A DNA stretch of 37,551 bases from Ignavibacteria bacterium UBA2373 (GTDB lineage Bacteria > Bacteroidota > Ignavibacteria > Kapaibacteriales > UBA961), in NCBI GenBank assembly GCA_002344005.1, contig DDTD01000030.1:1-37551 (forward strand). The letters run 5' to 3'. Of this stretch, positions 16,864 through 25,906 are shown in pieces. The position numbers were made by a program, and so were the translations under genes. Below the pieces are notes generated by a model. It searched no databases. It saw nothing but the letters and a program-made list of their open reading frames with translations, and had not been told where the DNA came from. Every line of letters begins with the position of its first letter. Position 1 is the first letter of the stretch.

Positions 16864-19455
16864 TTAATGGATAACAGAAAATGGTAATGTATAATGCGTT
16901 CCTTCGGTATATATCGTTACAAAATATAATCCCGATGAATATGACTGTATATCAACAGTATGAAGCAATTGACTATCGGGTGAAATATGACAATCTATTC
17001 TCGTCATTTCTCTGCCCATATTATCCGTAATGACTATTGTATGAATCGTTTTTTCCGGTTGCGGGGAATACAAAGTAAGAGTTGTCGAAGCAGGATTAGG
17101 ATATACAACAATATCAGAGGAATAATCAGAAAAATATTCTTCAACATTGACAGTGTTTTTAGGTAGCCATAGAGCAAAATTCGAGGAATAATTCATACCG
17201 GCTCTTTGGAATCCGCCGCTCACAAACACAGAATCATTTCTTGCCACAATATTCGTAACACTTTTATCTGTGCCGCTGCCCATTTGATTCCATCGTTGTT
17301 CTTTGATATCCCAATACGCTATATTTTGTGTCTCACTATTACCGGCTGCCTTAAATGTACCACCGACATAGAGTTTACCATTATCAGCTTGAATATCATT
17401 AATAAATGTACCCCAATTTGAAACTAAACCGCCTTGCATATCCGACCATTGCATTCCATCCCATTGCATAATATTATTCATAAATATACCATTCACTCTT
17501 GAAAATGCTCCTGCTGCATAGACAGTATTACCGACAATTTCAATATCCACAACGGGTACTACTCCATTTGCACTGAATATATCGGTTGAAATCCATTGCG
17601 TTCCATCCCATATAGCCACGCCTGTCATGGCTTTACCGCCACAAGCATCGAATTGCCCGGCTATAATAATTCTGCCATCAGATAATTTTTTTATTGCTTG
17701 TACTTTGGGTACATAATATGTCGAATTAATCGAAATTCCTCCTCCGAGCTCATGCCATTGATTGCCATCCCAACGAGCAATATGATTCACTTTTTTTCCG
17801 CCTACTTCTGTAAATGTTCCCCCGATATAAAGGTCATTTCCATCCACAAAAAAACAATCAACCGATAAATATGTATTGGCAGAACCCGAACCTAATGATA
17901 CCGCACCTGTGACTCCTCCTTGAAATTCTTTACATTGTGATTTATCATATTCCGCAATGCAAGATGCATTCACACCGGCAATTCCGGCAAAATCACCACC
18001 AATAAGCAAAGTGTTTTTATATTCTGTTATTGTTGATAAATATCCCGCAACAGATTGTAATTGACTTACTTTTCTATTGATGATTCCGCCCTGAATACCT
18101 GTACCCAGCGCAGACCATATACCATTTTTCCACTCTGCCAAACCATTAACGCGCGTATTGCTCCCATAAATAAAATTGCCCATTGCGATAATAGTATTAT
18201 TGACCGAAAAAACTTTTGTTGTTGATTGAAAACTGTTTTCTCGTCCATAAAGTCCATTGAGAGCTTTACTTGAAAATGCTTCCCAACGCTGAGTACCAAT
18301 ATTATATAAACCAATATTATTGACATATTGCCCACCGGCTTCATTAAATCTTCCTCCCACAATAACTTTATCTTCATCACATGCGAGGGCTTCTATATAT
18401 TTATTGTTTCCTATATCAGAAATACCACTTCCCAAAGCACTCCATCTATTGGTCATACTATTCCAAATAGCTATACCTTTTGCACTAATCCCATCAACTT
18501 CTTCTAAGTTAGCAAAAGCAACAATAAGATTAGTAGAATTTGATATTAGTTGAATGCCTCCTAAAATTTGAGTTTGAGAGGTAAATTTTCCGAATGTTTT
18601 TACGGGGTCTGTCCAAGTTTTTCCATCATAATAGAGTAATTCCGGAATATTTTTTTTCGCAGTAGTATTCAGAATAATCTCATTCCAGTACCAATTACCC
18701 GTTACAAAGAGTTTTTCGCCGACAATAGCAAATCCTGTAACAGAATTTTGCCATGAATATCCGATAGAAATTTGTGGTGCATCTGACCATGTAAGTCCAT
18801 CCCATACTGCAATTTTTGCTTTTGCAGTATCTGCATCCGCCGCAATAAAACTACCGCCAACCCACAAATTATCTTTATAAACGATAAGTGCATTCACATA
18901 CCCGCCATAAACACCTTTGCCAAGATTTTGCCATTCATTCCCTGTCCAACGGCAAATACCATTGACCGTTTTTCCATTTGCAACAACAAAATCACCTGCA
19001 ACATATAATTGATTTTTATATTCACAAATTGAGGAAATAGGACCGGGAAGACCTGTACCTATATTTTCCCATAATTTTGTTTTTGTATTCCACAAAGCGA
19101 TATTATTGGCTTTACTATCACCTGCTTCGGTAAACTCCCCACCAACAACAAGATAATCACCCCATTTATAGAGAACAGTCACTATACCATTTATTCCTGT
19201 GCCTAATTGTTCCCATTTGCCGACTTGGGTATCCCATAATGCTATATTATTACCGGCATTGGTAAATGCTCCACCCACGTAAATTTTTGTTCCATCAATC
19301 AATGTCGCCTTTACGGGAGGGTCTTGAGAATTGTTAGTTTGAAGCGCATCAATACCCGGCGCACCAAATTTATCATCCCAACGATAGTCTTCGGGGTGCT
19401 GAGCAAACAAGATAATACTATGAAAAAGTAAAATTATCAGACAAAGTATTTTCAT
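16864..19455 (-). CDS. T9SS-sorted propeller repeat protein, paralogue A
   Basis: An 863-residue secreted protein: signal peptide MKILCLIILLFHSIILFAQ, then the motif HPEDYRWDDKFG shared with the next gene. The body has more than ten repeats of about 50-60 residues with the pattern (L)YVGGxFxxAGxxxxNNIAxWDxxxxxWxxLGxGI, typical of kelch/Rax2-like beta-propellers. The C-terminus is a T9SS type A domain (VVYPNPASTTLTLY, SSGLYFVTIY, ending PFSVIH). It lies 23 nt downstream of its tandem paralogue. Known members are surface or cell-polarity proteins; no enzyme motif is seen, so an adhesive or display role is inferred. Confidence 0.85.
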   Translation of the reverse strand: MKILCLIILLFHSIILFAQHPEDYRWDDKFGAPGIDALQTNNSQDPPVKATLIDGTKIYVGGAFTNAGNNIALWDTQVGKWEQLGTGINGIVTVLYKWGDYLVVGGEFTEAGDSKANNIALWNTKTKLWENIGTGLPGPISSICEYKNQLYVAGDFVVANGKTVNGICRWTGNEWQNLGKGVYGGYVNALIVYKDNLWVGGSFIAADADTAKAKIAVWDGLTWSDAPQISIGYSWQNSVTGFAIVGEKLFVTGNWYWNEIILNTTAKKNIPELLYYDGKTWTDPVKTFGKFTSQTQILGGIQLISNSTNLIVAFANLEEVDGISAKGIAIWNSMTNRWSALGSGISDIGNNKYIEALACDEDKVIVGGRFNEAGGQYVNNIGLYNIGTQRWEAFSSKALNGLYGRENSFQSTTKVFSVNNTIIAMGNFIYGSNTRVNGLAEWKNGIWSALGTGIQGGIINRKVSQLQSVAGYLSTITEYKNTLLIGGDFAGIAGVNASCIAEYDKSQCKEFQGGVTGAVSLGSGSANTYLSVDCFFVDGNDLYIGGTFTEVGGKKVNHIARWDGNQWHELGGGISINSTYYVPKVQAIKKLSDGRIIIAGQFDACGGKAMTGVAIWDGTQWISTDIFSANGVVPVVDIEIVGNTVYAAGAFSRVNGIFMNNIMQWDGMQWSDMQGGLVSNWGTFINDIQADNGKLYVGGTFKAAGNSETQNIAYWDIKEQRWNQMGSGTDKSVTNIVARNDSVFVSGGFQRAGMNYSSNFALWLPKNTVNVEEYFSDYSSDIVVYPNPASTTLTLYSPQPEKTIHTIVITDNMGREMTRIDCHISPDSQLLHTVDIQSYSSGLYFVTIYTEGTHYTLPFSVIH
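19364..19411. repeat. 48-bp identity with the paralogous gene, copy A
   Basis: These 48 bases in the signal/mature junction of paralogue A are identical to 21943-21990 in paralogue B, although the rest of the two genes is strongly diverged. They encode the end of the signal peptide and HPEDYRWDDKFG. Confidence 0.85.
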
Positions 19456-19478
19456 ATAGTTTCTTTCTTTGATTGAAA

Positions 19479-22040
19479 TTAATGAATAACAGAAAATGGT
19501 AAACTTATGCTATTGTTAGCTTTTAGAAATGTAAGGTAATATAGACCTGATGAAAAATGTTCAGTGGATATCTGAGTTTCTTCAATCACTTCATTTTTTG
19601 ATAATGGATAGAATTTTTCTATTGTTTTTCCTAAATAATCACTTATGACTATTGAATGAATGTTTGTATTATCATATCGTATTTTCATAATGTTATCAGC
19701 CGGATTAGGAATGATTTCATAGATTTCACTTTTTTTGTATTCAGTGTTAGATTCTACTGATGAGTATAAAACAGGTCTCCAACAAGCAATATTTGATGAG
19801 TGTTTATTCCCTGCAAAGTTAAATTCTCCTCCGAAATAGACAGTATCATCAACAAATGCAATGGTATTAATCAGAGAATTGGGAATGCCTGTACCCAATG
19901 ATGACCATTTTTTTGTATTAAAGTCATACGATGCCACATTATTACATTGTATATTTGCAAGACTGTCAAACACACCAACAACATAGAGTATATTGTTACG
20001 AAAACCAATATGTCTTATATAATTAGTACTATTTGATAATGTATCTATAAATTTGAATACACTATCTTCAACAATAGCTATACCATTTTTTACTCTATCA
20101 TTTTCATCCGGCATTATTCCACCTACTATTATTTTCCCCTCAGAGGACACACATACTGATCGAATAAAGGAGGAATTTTGTATAGAATAACTTATTACAG
20201 GATACCATTTTTTCCCGTCCCATCGTGCAATTCCGGGGCATGGAATACTATCAACTTCTCTAAAATTTCCTACAACAATCAGATGTTTGTTTGAATCTAA
20301 TGCTAATTTATTAATTACCCCACCATTTGATGCTACTTTTGTTATACCGTTACCCATAGCTTTCCATGATTTAGAATCCCACATTGCAATCGCATTTACT
20401 TGAATGGTATCAGCTTGTTGAAAGTTTCCGGTTACATATACATTACTCTTATCTACTATAACATCTGTCACATAACTTGGTGCAAAAAAAATTTGAGATT
20501 GGACATAACTATTTTTTAATCCCACTCCCATACATGTTAGAGTATTATCTTCATACTCCATGATTGCATCGCATTTGACATTGTCTAATGTCTCAAACAG
20601 TCCTCCAAGAATGAGTTTTGATCCATAACGCGCATACTGACTGAGTCCTTTACGTGTTAAGAGTGCCCTAGTACGTCCATCATTTGGATTATACTCATTA
20701 CTGATAATACCTTTACCAAGAGATTGCCATGATTTCCCATTCCATTTTCCCATTTTATTTATTCTCGTATTCCCTGCAAAATTTACATCACCAACAGCAA
20801 TTAATGAATTTCCTTCAGCAAATACAGAAACTGTTCCCGCAAAGTTTATTTTTAGACCCTTGTTGTATTGTGTTCTGAATTCTTCCCACGATTGGGAAGA
20901 ATTATTATAATATCCAATATTATTCAGAAATGTTGTACCTATATTTTCAAATCGTCCTGCGACATAGACTCTGTTGTTCTCTATTAAGATTCTACTGATA
21001 AATTCATCACTATACTCTCTTTTTGCAATTCCACTTCCAAGTGCTGACCATCTCTTTGTTTGAAGAGAGTATTTCGCTATGCCCGAAACATCAATGTTAT
21101 TGATTGAAGTGAATTGTCCTGTTGCATAGATTTCATCACCATCTATATAAACATGTTTGATTTCGTTGCTGCCATTATACGTTATTTTTTCTACAATATT
21201 TTGCCATGATTTTCCATCAAAGAGTAATATACCGTTACTATTTTTACCAATAGAGTCCCTGATTTTATAACGCTTCATTGCGCCATATATACATAGATAT
21301 TCAGATGTTGCTATCATGTCTCCTATTGTTACTGGCGTAAAAACATTAGTAAATGGTATTGAGTCAAACAAAGGTATCCATTTGTCATTCCTGTAAACAC
21401 TGATTCCATAATTAAGTGTGCCATTAGGGTTAATCATATATAATTCTCCTTTGTACTCTCGGGGAATTAAACTGGGCATAATCGTAGTATTGAACGATAC
21501 ATCTTCCCACGCACCTGAATGAAAGTTAGCTAAGTCTTTTATGCCTTTATTTTTAATTGTAAAATTTCCTTTTACAATAATAGAGTTACGCAACTTCCTA
21601 ATTTCAAAAATTTTACCGACAAAGTTGGTATCTGTGTACCATCTCTTTGTTTTCATATCAATGTATGCAAAATTCTTTGCTTGTATGTTACCGATATAAG
21701 AAAAGTTACCCCATACATATACAGTATCATCATTTACAAATACACCTTCTATTGCTTCTCCCGCGGTATATTGCGCATTGCTCAAGTATGCGAAATCTTT
21801 CCATTGATTTGTTGCTTTTTCCCAAAAGGCAAGATTAACATACGGTAACAAGAAACGACCACCCGTTATGATATAGTCAGATGTTGCCTGTAGTGTTGCT
21901 ATTTTATCTGAATTAGCATCAGTGAACGTAATTCCGTCTAACCCAAATTTATCATCCCAACGATAGTCTTCGGGGTGCTGAGCAAACAAGGTACATGTGT
22001 GAAGTACCAATAGTGCTAAAGCAGGAACTATGTGTTTCAT
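19479..22040 (-). CDS. T9SS-sorted propeller repeat protein, paralogue B
   Basis: Taken from ATG 22040, this is an 853-residue protein beginning MKHIVPALALLVLHTCTLFAQHPEDY. The in-frame starts at 22082 and 22058 would place charged residues before the signal peptide and are rejected. It has the same architecture as its downstream neighbour: repeats of (Y)VxGNFxxxxxxxxNxIAxWDxxxWxxLGxGI, then a T9SS C-terminal domain (EIIPNPADNIMKIRY, FSSGLYYLTF, ending PFSVIH). It is first in the minus-strand operon that runs through paralogue A, the VWA protein and the OmpA protein. The two paralogues clearly arose by tandem duplication and have since diverged widely. Confidence 0.85.
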   Translation of the reverse strand: MKHIVPALALLVLHTCTLFAQHPEDYRWDDKFGLDGITFTDANSDKIATLQATSDYIITGGRFLLPYVNLAFWEKATNQWKDFAYLSNAQYTAGEAIEGVFVNDDTVYVWGNFSYIGNIQAKNFAYIDMKTKRWYTDTNFVGKIFEIRKLRNSIIVKGNFTIKNKGIKDLANFHSGAWEDVSFNTTIMPSLIPREYKGELYMINPNGTLNYGISVYRNDKWIPLFDSIPFTNVFTPVTIGDMIATSEYLCIYGAMKRYKIRDSIGKNSNGILLFDGKSWQNIVEKITYNGSNEIKHVYIDGDEIYATGQFTSINNIDVSGIAKYSLQTKRWSALGSGIAKREYSDEFISRILIENNRVYVAGRFENIGTTFLNNIGYYNNSSQSWEEFRTQYNKGLKINFAGTVSVFAEGNSLIAVGDVNFAGNTRINKMGKWNGKSWQSLGKGIISNEYNPNDGRTRALLTRKGLSQYARYGSKLILGGLFETLDNVKCDAIMEYEDNTLTCMGVGLKNSYVQSQIFFAPSYVTDVIVDKSNVYVTGNFQQADTIQVNAIAMWDSKSWKAMGNGITKVASNGGVINKLALDSNKHLIVVGNFREVDSIPCPGIARWDGKKWYPVISYSIQNSSFIRSVCVSSEGKIIVGGIMPDENDRVKNGIAIVEDSVFKFIDTLSNSTNYIRHIGFRNNILYVVGVFDSLANIQCNNVASYDFNTKKWSSLGTGIPNSLINTIAFVDDTVYFGGEFNFAGNKHSSNIACWRPVLYSSVESNTEYKKSEIYEIIPNPADNIMKIRYDNTNIHSIVISDYLGKTIEKFYPLSKNEVIEETQISTEHFSSGLYYLTFLKANNSISLPFSVIH
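21943..21990. repeat. 48-bp identity with the paralogous gene, copy B
   Basis: Partner of 19364-19411. It covers the signal-peptide cleavage region and the first residues of the mature protein of paralogue B. Confidence 0.85.
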
Positions 22041-22153
22041 GTTCGTTTTCTCTCTCATTATGTTATTCTGTATCAATGACACCTGTGCCTGTGTTTTATC
22101 ACGAAAAGAGTTCTTTATGGGCTGGTTTCACCTCTTCTCTACTGCAATATGCG

Positions 22154-22161
22154 TAAATTTG
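22154..22161 (+). promoter_or_regulatory. Weak -7 box before the ECF sigma gene
   Basis: TAAATTTG matches TAnnTTTG about 95 nt upstream of the sigma-factor ATG, in the divergent region between the sigma gene and the propeller operon. No matching -33 box at the right distance. Confidence 0.25.
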
Positions 22162-22254
22162 TTCGTAACTCGTGATGAAATACAACTTCATGTGTCTTTA
22201 GCATCTCATACATGAAATTACTTTACTTCATCGTATGTCATCACTATCAGCATT

Positions 22255-22818
22255 ATGAACAAAGAGACATTACTATCATATACCGATGAAGAATTGCTTG
22301 TACTTTTTACAAGTGACCATTCCCTCGCCTCTCATGTGTTTGGTGAAATCTATGACCGTCACCGCAACCGCGTCTATGCGTATGCACTCCGCATTACAGC
22401 CAACAAAGACGATGCGCGTGATATTTTGCAGGAAACTTTTATCAAATTGTATCAAGCATTACAATCTACCACCATTGCCAATATAGGAGCTTATACTTTG
22501 GTGACGGCACGTAATCTCTGCTTAAATAATAAAAGAACACGTAAACATTTTGAACCGCTGACAGAACAAAGTGCTATACAAGAATTTTCTCAACACTATG
22601 AAAATAAAGATTTGGTCACACAATTATCAAAAGCATTGCAATTTCTTGATATAGACCAAAGGGAAGCATTTGTGCTTCGTTATTATCATAATTTGGAATA
22701 TGACACTATTGCCGAAATAACTGGGCAAACCATCAATACTGTTCGTAACAGAGTGTGGAGAGCAAAAGAAAAAGTAAAACATCTGCTTGCTCCAATTATC
22801 AATGATTTTTTTCTCTGA
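22255..22818 (+). CDS. ECF RNA polymerase sigma factor
   Basis: A 187-residue sigma-70 family protein of the extracytoplasmic-function type. Region 2 spans about residues 25-95 (GEIYDRHRNRVYAYALRIT, DDARDILQETFIKLYQ, VTARNLCLNNKR) and region 4 about 120-178 (LDIDQREAFVLRYYHNL, YDTIAEITGQTINTVRNRVW). Region 3 is absent, as expected for ECF. The next gene, 5 nt downstream, is its probable membrane anti-sigma factor. It is divergent from the secreted-protein operon, which makes that operon a plausible target, but no shared promoter motif was identified. Confidence 0.93.
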   Translation: MNKETLLSYTDEELLVLFTSDHSLASHVFGEIYDRHRNRVYAYALRITANKDDARDILQETFIKLYQALQSTTIANIGAYTLVTARNLCLNNKRTRKHFEPLTEQSAIQEFSQHYENKDLVTQLSKALQFLDIDQREAFVLRYYHNLEYDTIAEITGQTINTVRNRVWRAKEKVKHLLAPIINDFFL

Positions 22819-22823
22819 GTATT

Positions 22824-23987
22824 ATGAGTGATTATCAATATTTAATTCATGAATATCTCGAAGGCAACCTATCTGCCGAATTACAGAATTTCCTTTTTCA
22901 AGAGATGTCTGCTAATGAAGAATTACGTCATGAATTATTAACACAAATACAATTACAACAACAAGCCCATAATGATTTTGCGAGTATTAATGCTCCCGAT
23001 GATGTAAAAGAATCCTTATTTATGGAATTGGGTTTATCCGAACCGACACACACTGCTCCAATCATAGCACCATCATCCGTCCATACGGGTGCAGAATCCT
23101 TGATGGGCAATGGCATTGCTATTGTTTCTACTTTATGTCTTGGTGCGCTCATCGGTTGGTATGTTCATTCTTTACAACTTACAGAAATAAAGACACAGAA
23201 CAAGATTACTGCACAAATGAAAAATACTCCTGCAATTACTGCAATGGAAGTATCTGCCTCCCCATTGACAGCTCAACAAACACAAACGAAGAAAATAAAA
23301 TCACATTCATTGACAACAATATCCCAACAAAATATTCCTGTTGTGCCGCGTTCTTTATTGTCTGAAAACAATAATCTTCCAGATGAACAAATGATAACAG
23401 CATCTACGGAAACAGTTCCTATTCTGGCGGCTCAATCACTTTATCCGAATAATAGTAATAATGACGGATATAATAATCATACTGCTTCGGTTTATGCGCC
23501 TCCGTCTATACAACAATTATATTTTGAAGATTATTCGATTATTACCAGATTTTCTACTTTATACCCTTTAGGTAATAATTCTTTTTCGGGACAAGTATTT
23601 CAAGTACTCTATGCACTTGAAGATAATAATAGCGTAGGATTAGAATATTCGACAGGAACATTTTCTTCGTCAGTAAGCGAATTATATGATGGTGAAATAC
23701 GAACAGCACAACAAACACGACAATTTTCAGCATATTCGGTTGCAGCAAGCCATCATATGGATTATGCGGAATTATTGGACATTATTCCCATATCAACGGC
23801 TTCCATAGGCAGCACCATTTCAGGCGAACCCATAGCAAGAGTTTCTCTTGGCTTATCATGGACACCCGAACAAAGAGTAGCTCTTAGTGTCGGAACAGAT
23901 ATTGCCACCATAGCATATCGCAAAGCAGGAACATGGCAATCCACAAGTTCTATAAGTCTTATGGGTTCTTTATCGGTACGTTTTTAA
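22824..23987 (+). CDS. Probable anti-sigma factor with C-terminal beta-rich domain
   Basis: A 387-residue protein. Residues 1-75 form a helical cytoplasmic domain (YLIHEYLEGNLSAELQNFLF, ANEELRHELL) as in Bacteroidota anti-sigma/zf-HC2-related proteins, but without the zinc-binding H-C-C set. One membrane helix follows at about 93-115 (GIAIVSTLCLGALIGWY). After a low-complexity linker, residues 230-387 alternate like beta strands (QVFQVLYALEDNNSVGLEYS, VALSVGTDIATIAYR) and end in MGSLSVRF, a terminal phenylalanine as in outer-membrane barrels. Anti-sigma role is inferred from the fused sigma neighbour. A 3'-terminal portion of this gene is duplicated at 25759 onwards. Confidence 0.75.
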   Translation: MSDYQYLIHEYLEGNLSAELQNFLFQEMSANEELRHELLTQIQLQQQAHNDFASINAPDDVKESLFMELGLSEPTHTAPIIAPSSVHTGAESLMGNGIAIVSTLCLGALIGWYVHSLQLTEIKTQNKITAQMKNTPAITAMEVSASPLTAQQTQTKKIKSHSLTTISQQNIPVVPRSLLSENNNLPDEQMITASTETVPILAAQSLYPNNSNNDGYNNHTASVYAPPSIQQLYFEDYSIITRFSTLYPLGNNSFSGQVFQVLYALEDNNSVGLEYSTGTFSSSVSELYDGEIRTAQQTRQFSAYSVAASHHMDYAELLDIIPISTASIGSTISGEPIARVSLGLSWTPEQRVALSVGTDIATIAYRKAGTWQSTSSISLMGSLSVRF

Positions 23988-24124
23988 ATTCAAACAGTGT
24001 GTCGAATCAGCCGAAATGGACGGGGTTGATTCCGTATTCAAATCTTATAGGTTTACAAAAAGCCAACCATCACCAAATATTCCCCTCATTGAGGGGTGGC
24101 AGACGCAGTCTGACGGGGTGGATT
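23797..24124. repeat. Anti-sigma 3'-end repeat, copy A (source)
   Basis: The last 190 bases of the anti-sigma gene plus about 135 bases downstream recur at 25759-26085 with a few percent mismatches. This copy is in its native context; the second lies beyond a toxin-immunity cassette. Confidence 0.9.
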
Positions 24125-24452
24125 CCGTCTCCAAACCTATAAGGTTTTCAAAACCTTATAGGTTTACGGAACATCGCCCATCGCATCAACCCCATTGTTC
24201 TATAATCGTTTAATCCCTATGGGATTTATCCGTTCTGAATTTCAAAATTCCCCTCCGCCGGAGGGGTGTCCGAAGGACGGGGTGGGTTCTCATTCCTCGG
24301 TGTCAGACGCAGTCTGACGGGGTGGATGAATGTATTGATTGAAATTTGCCCCTCTTTTTTTCTCCCCGACGGGGAGAATTTTATTATACCTTCCCCGTCG
24401 GGGAAGGATGGGATGGGGCTAATCGAAATGCCTCATAGTTTTCAAAGAACGA
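24079..24452. repeat. Composite repeat block a
   Basis: Contains the R1 element (CCCCTC-ATT-GAGGGG hairpin, then CAGAC-GCA-GTCTG, then ACGGGGTGGA) at 24082-24121 and a partial R1 at 24300-24325. It also has a CTCCCCG/CGGGGAG hairpin near 24361, the R2 element (CCTTCCCCGTCGGGGAAGG, then ATGGGATGGGGCT) near 24390-24420, and R3 (CCTCATAGTTTTCAAAGAAC) at 24431-24450. R3 abuts the 3' end of the immunity-like gene 24476-25276. Confidence 0.85.
24133..24165. repeat. Perfect 33-bp palindrome
   Basis: AAACCTATAAGGTTTT (24133-24148), C, AAAACCTTATAGGTTT (24150-24165): 16 perfectly paired bases around a single base. A half-copy (CTTATAGGTTTA) occurs at 24046-24057 and at 26006-26017. Confidence 0.9.
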
Positions 24453-24475
24453 GGATAGAGTTGCTCTTATCCATA

Positions 24476-25276
24476 TTATTTTTTGACTATTATCACTTCA
24501 GGAATATATACCTCCATTCCACAAATACTTTTAACTTCTTCCTTGAAAAACAAAAGCATATCTGAAATTGCTATTCTTGCTGCATGAGTTTTATCTTCAG
24601 GAAACAAAATATGTGTGTAGATGTTTTGCCATGGAATTGTTCTTTCTATGGAATACTTACTAAATACCCATTCCTCATATTGTTCAAGATAATCACAAAC
24701 GGAAAAATGACTCATACCATAAAGCAAGCCGGAAATATAGCCAAATATATTTTTATGAATATCCTGTATATTATCTCTACCATATTTAATTTTATTATCT
24801 TCATATTGTATTGTGTAGGTGGTAAAAATTCTTGGGTCTTTGTCAAGCCAAGAAAGTGTATATATAAGTTTATCATATCGTTTTTGTGCTGATTTGTGAA
24901 GGTTTGCCTGTGAACATAAAGAACCAAGATGCATTATGGTACCAAGAAATTTCGAATTTATTTGATGCTCCGTTCTCATAAGTAATACCATTTCTCTTAA
25001 TATCATTTTGATACTTTTTACCATATCATAATTACATTTTTCTTCTATCATACTCCACCACGCCAAACTCATGGGTATATTGTACTTAGCACGATACCAG
25101 TATTGCATTTTTTCAAAATATGGGATATCTGATACATATTCTAACCCACTTAAGTACGCTACAGTAAATGAAGCTATTTGATGATATGTTATTTCATCGT
25201 CCCAATGGAAAAACCGTTTGGGATTTTTCTTTATTTCTTCCCAAAATTCTTCTATTTCCCAAAATTCTTTAGTCAC
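24476..25276 (-). CDS. Probable immunity protein of the papain-like toxin
   Basis: A 266-residue protein starting at a GTG (25276) with GGAG about 8-10 nt upstream. It is 15 nt downstream of the toxin stop, the standard toxin-then-immunity arrangement. The sequence is helical and tryptophan/tyrosine-rich (FWEIEEFWEEIKKNPKRFF, YFEKMQYWYRAKYN, AAWWSM-like segment), cytosolic, with no signal peptide. I do not recognise a family; size and helical repeats recall DUF1910/DUF1911-type immunity proteins, but I cannot confirm it. Function as an immunity factor is inferred from position alone. It ends 25 nt from repeat element R3. Confidence 0.6.
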   Translation of the reverse strand: MTKEFWEIEEFWEEIKKNPKRFFHWDDEITYHQIASFTVAYLSGLEYVSDIPYFEKMQYWYRAKYNIPMSLAWWSMIEEKCNYDMVKSIKMILREMVLLMRTEHQINSKFLGTIMHLGSLCSQANLHKSAQKRYDKLIYTLSWLDKDPRIFTTYTIQYEDNKIKYGRDNIQDIHKNIFGYISGLLYGMSHFSVCDYLEQYEEWVFSKYSIERTIPWQNIYTHILFPEDKTHAARIAISDMLLFFKEEVKSICGMEVYIPEVIIVKK

Positions 25277-25291
25277 ACTCTCATCTCCATT

Positions 25292-25906
25292 TTATTTTTT
25301 TATAATTTTATCAAATTGTAGCTCAAGTCCGCTCGCTTCTATACGTTTAATATAAAGTTCATAACTTTGTCCTTTTAATCCTGTCAATTCATCATAAACC
25401 ATATCTCCATCTTTTACAAATACATGATCATTCCATTTTGTCGCCACCCCATCTACTTGTAAAGTAGAACGACCACCTCCTGTAACTTGTATTATTTCTC
25501 CTCTACCCAACTTTTTTTGAATTCTCTTTGCAGCGTTTTCACAACCACCCGCTAAAAGTTCTGATACTGGTCTTCCATTTTGCGTCAAAGGGCGTGCCTG
25601 TTTTACGGTAGTAGCAACGATTGCCGCCACTCCGGTAGTCGCTGCAATAAAACTTCCTTGTTCGGCAAATGATTCTGCCATCAACGTGCCGGGCGACATA
25701 GCATATCCAGCCCCTGCTGCTCTTGAAATTGCGGACATAACCGAGGCACCGTAATCACCGGCTTCCATAGGCAGCACCATTTTAGGCGAGCCCATAGCAA
25801 GAGTTTCTCTTGGTTTATCATGGACACCCGAACAAAGAGTAGCTCTTAGTTTCGGGACAGATATTGCCACCATAGCATATCGCAAAGCAGGAACATGGCA
25901 ATCCAC
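25292..25906 (-). CDS. Chimeric orphan toxin tip (papain-like fold)
   Basis: The frame is 204 residues, but residues 1-49 are the antisense of the duplicated anti-sigma 3' end, so the ATG at 25906 is accidental. From about residue 50 (position about 25757) real toxin sequence begins: a small-residue-rich pre-toxin stretch (VMSAISRAAGAGYAMSPGTLM, AATTGVAAIVATT), then a toxin domain. C122 lies in LLAGGCENAAKRIQKKLG, H161 in KWNDHVFVKDGDMVYDELTG, and D172 follows. This Cys...His...Asp layout with HVxVxDGxVYD matches the papain-fold toxin (Tox-PL-2) family of polymorphic toxins. The native N-terminus and secretion domain are gone, so the module is an orphan next to its immunity gene. Confidence 0.65.
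   Translation of the reverse strand: MDCHVPALRYAMVAISVPKLRATLCSGVHDKPRETLAMGSPKMVLPMEAGDYGASVMSAISRAAGAGYAMSPGTLMAESFAEQGSFIAATTGVAAIVATTVKQARPLTQNGRPVSELLAGGCENAAKRIQKKLGRGEIIQVTGGGRSTLQVDGVATKWNDHVFVKDGDMVYDELTGLKGQSYELYIKRIEASGLELQFDKIIKK

Larger units (their letters stand above)
23988..24475. other. Repeat-filled intergenic region
   Basis: No credible gene. It holds the tail of the 327-bp repeat, the palindrome at 24133-24165 and composite block a (24079-24452). It could also serve as the transcription end for the sigma/anti-sigma operon, since the palindrome is a strong hairpin. Confidence 0.7.

Noticed and set aside
23762..23944. Minus-strand gene inside the anti-sigma gene
   Set aside because: Antisense shadow of a convincing coding frame; it only matters because its copy became the start of the chimeric frame at 25906.
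24016..24565. Short plus-strand frames in the repeat region
   Set aside because: They read through hairpin repeats and translate to repetitive, low-complexity peptides.
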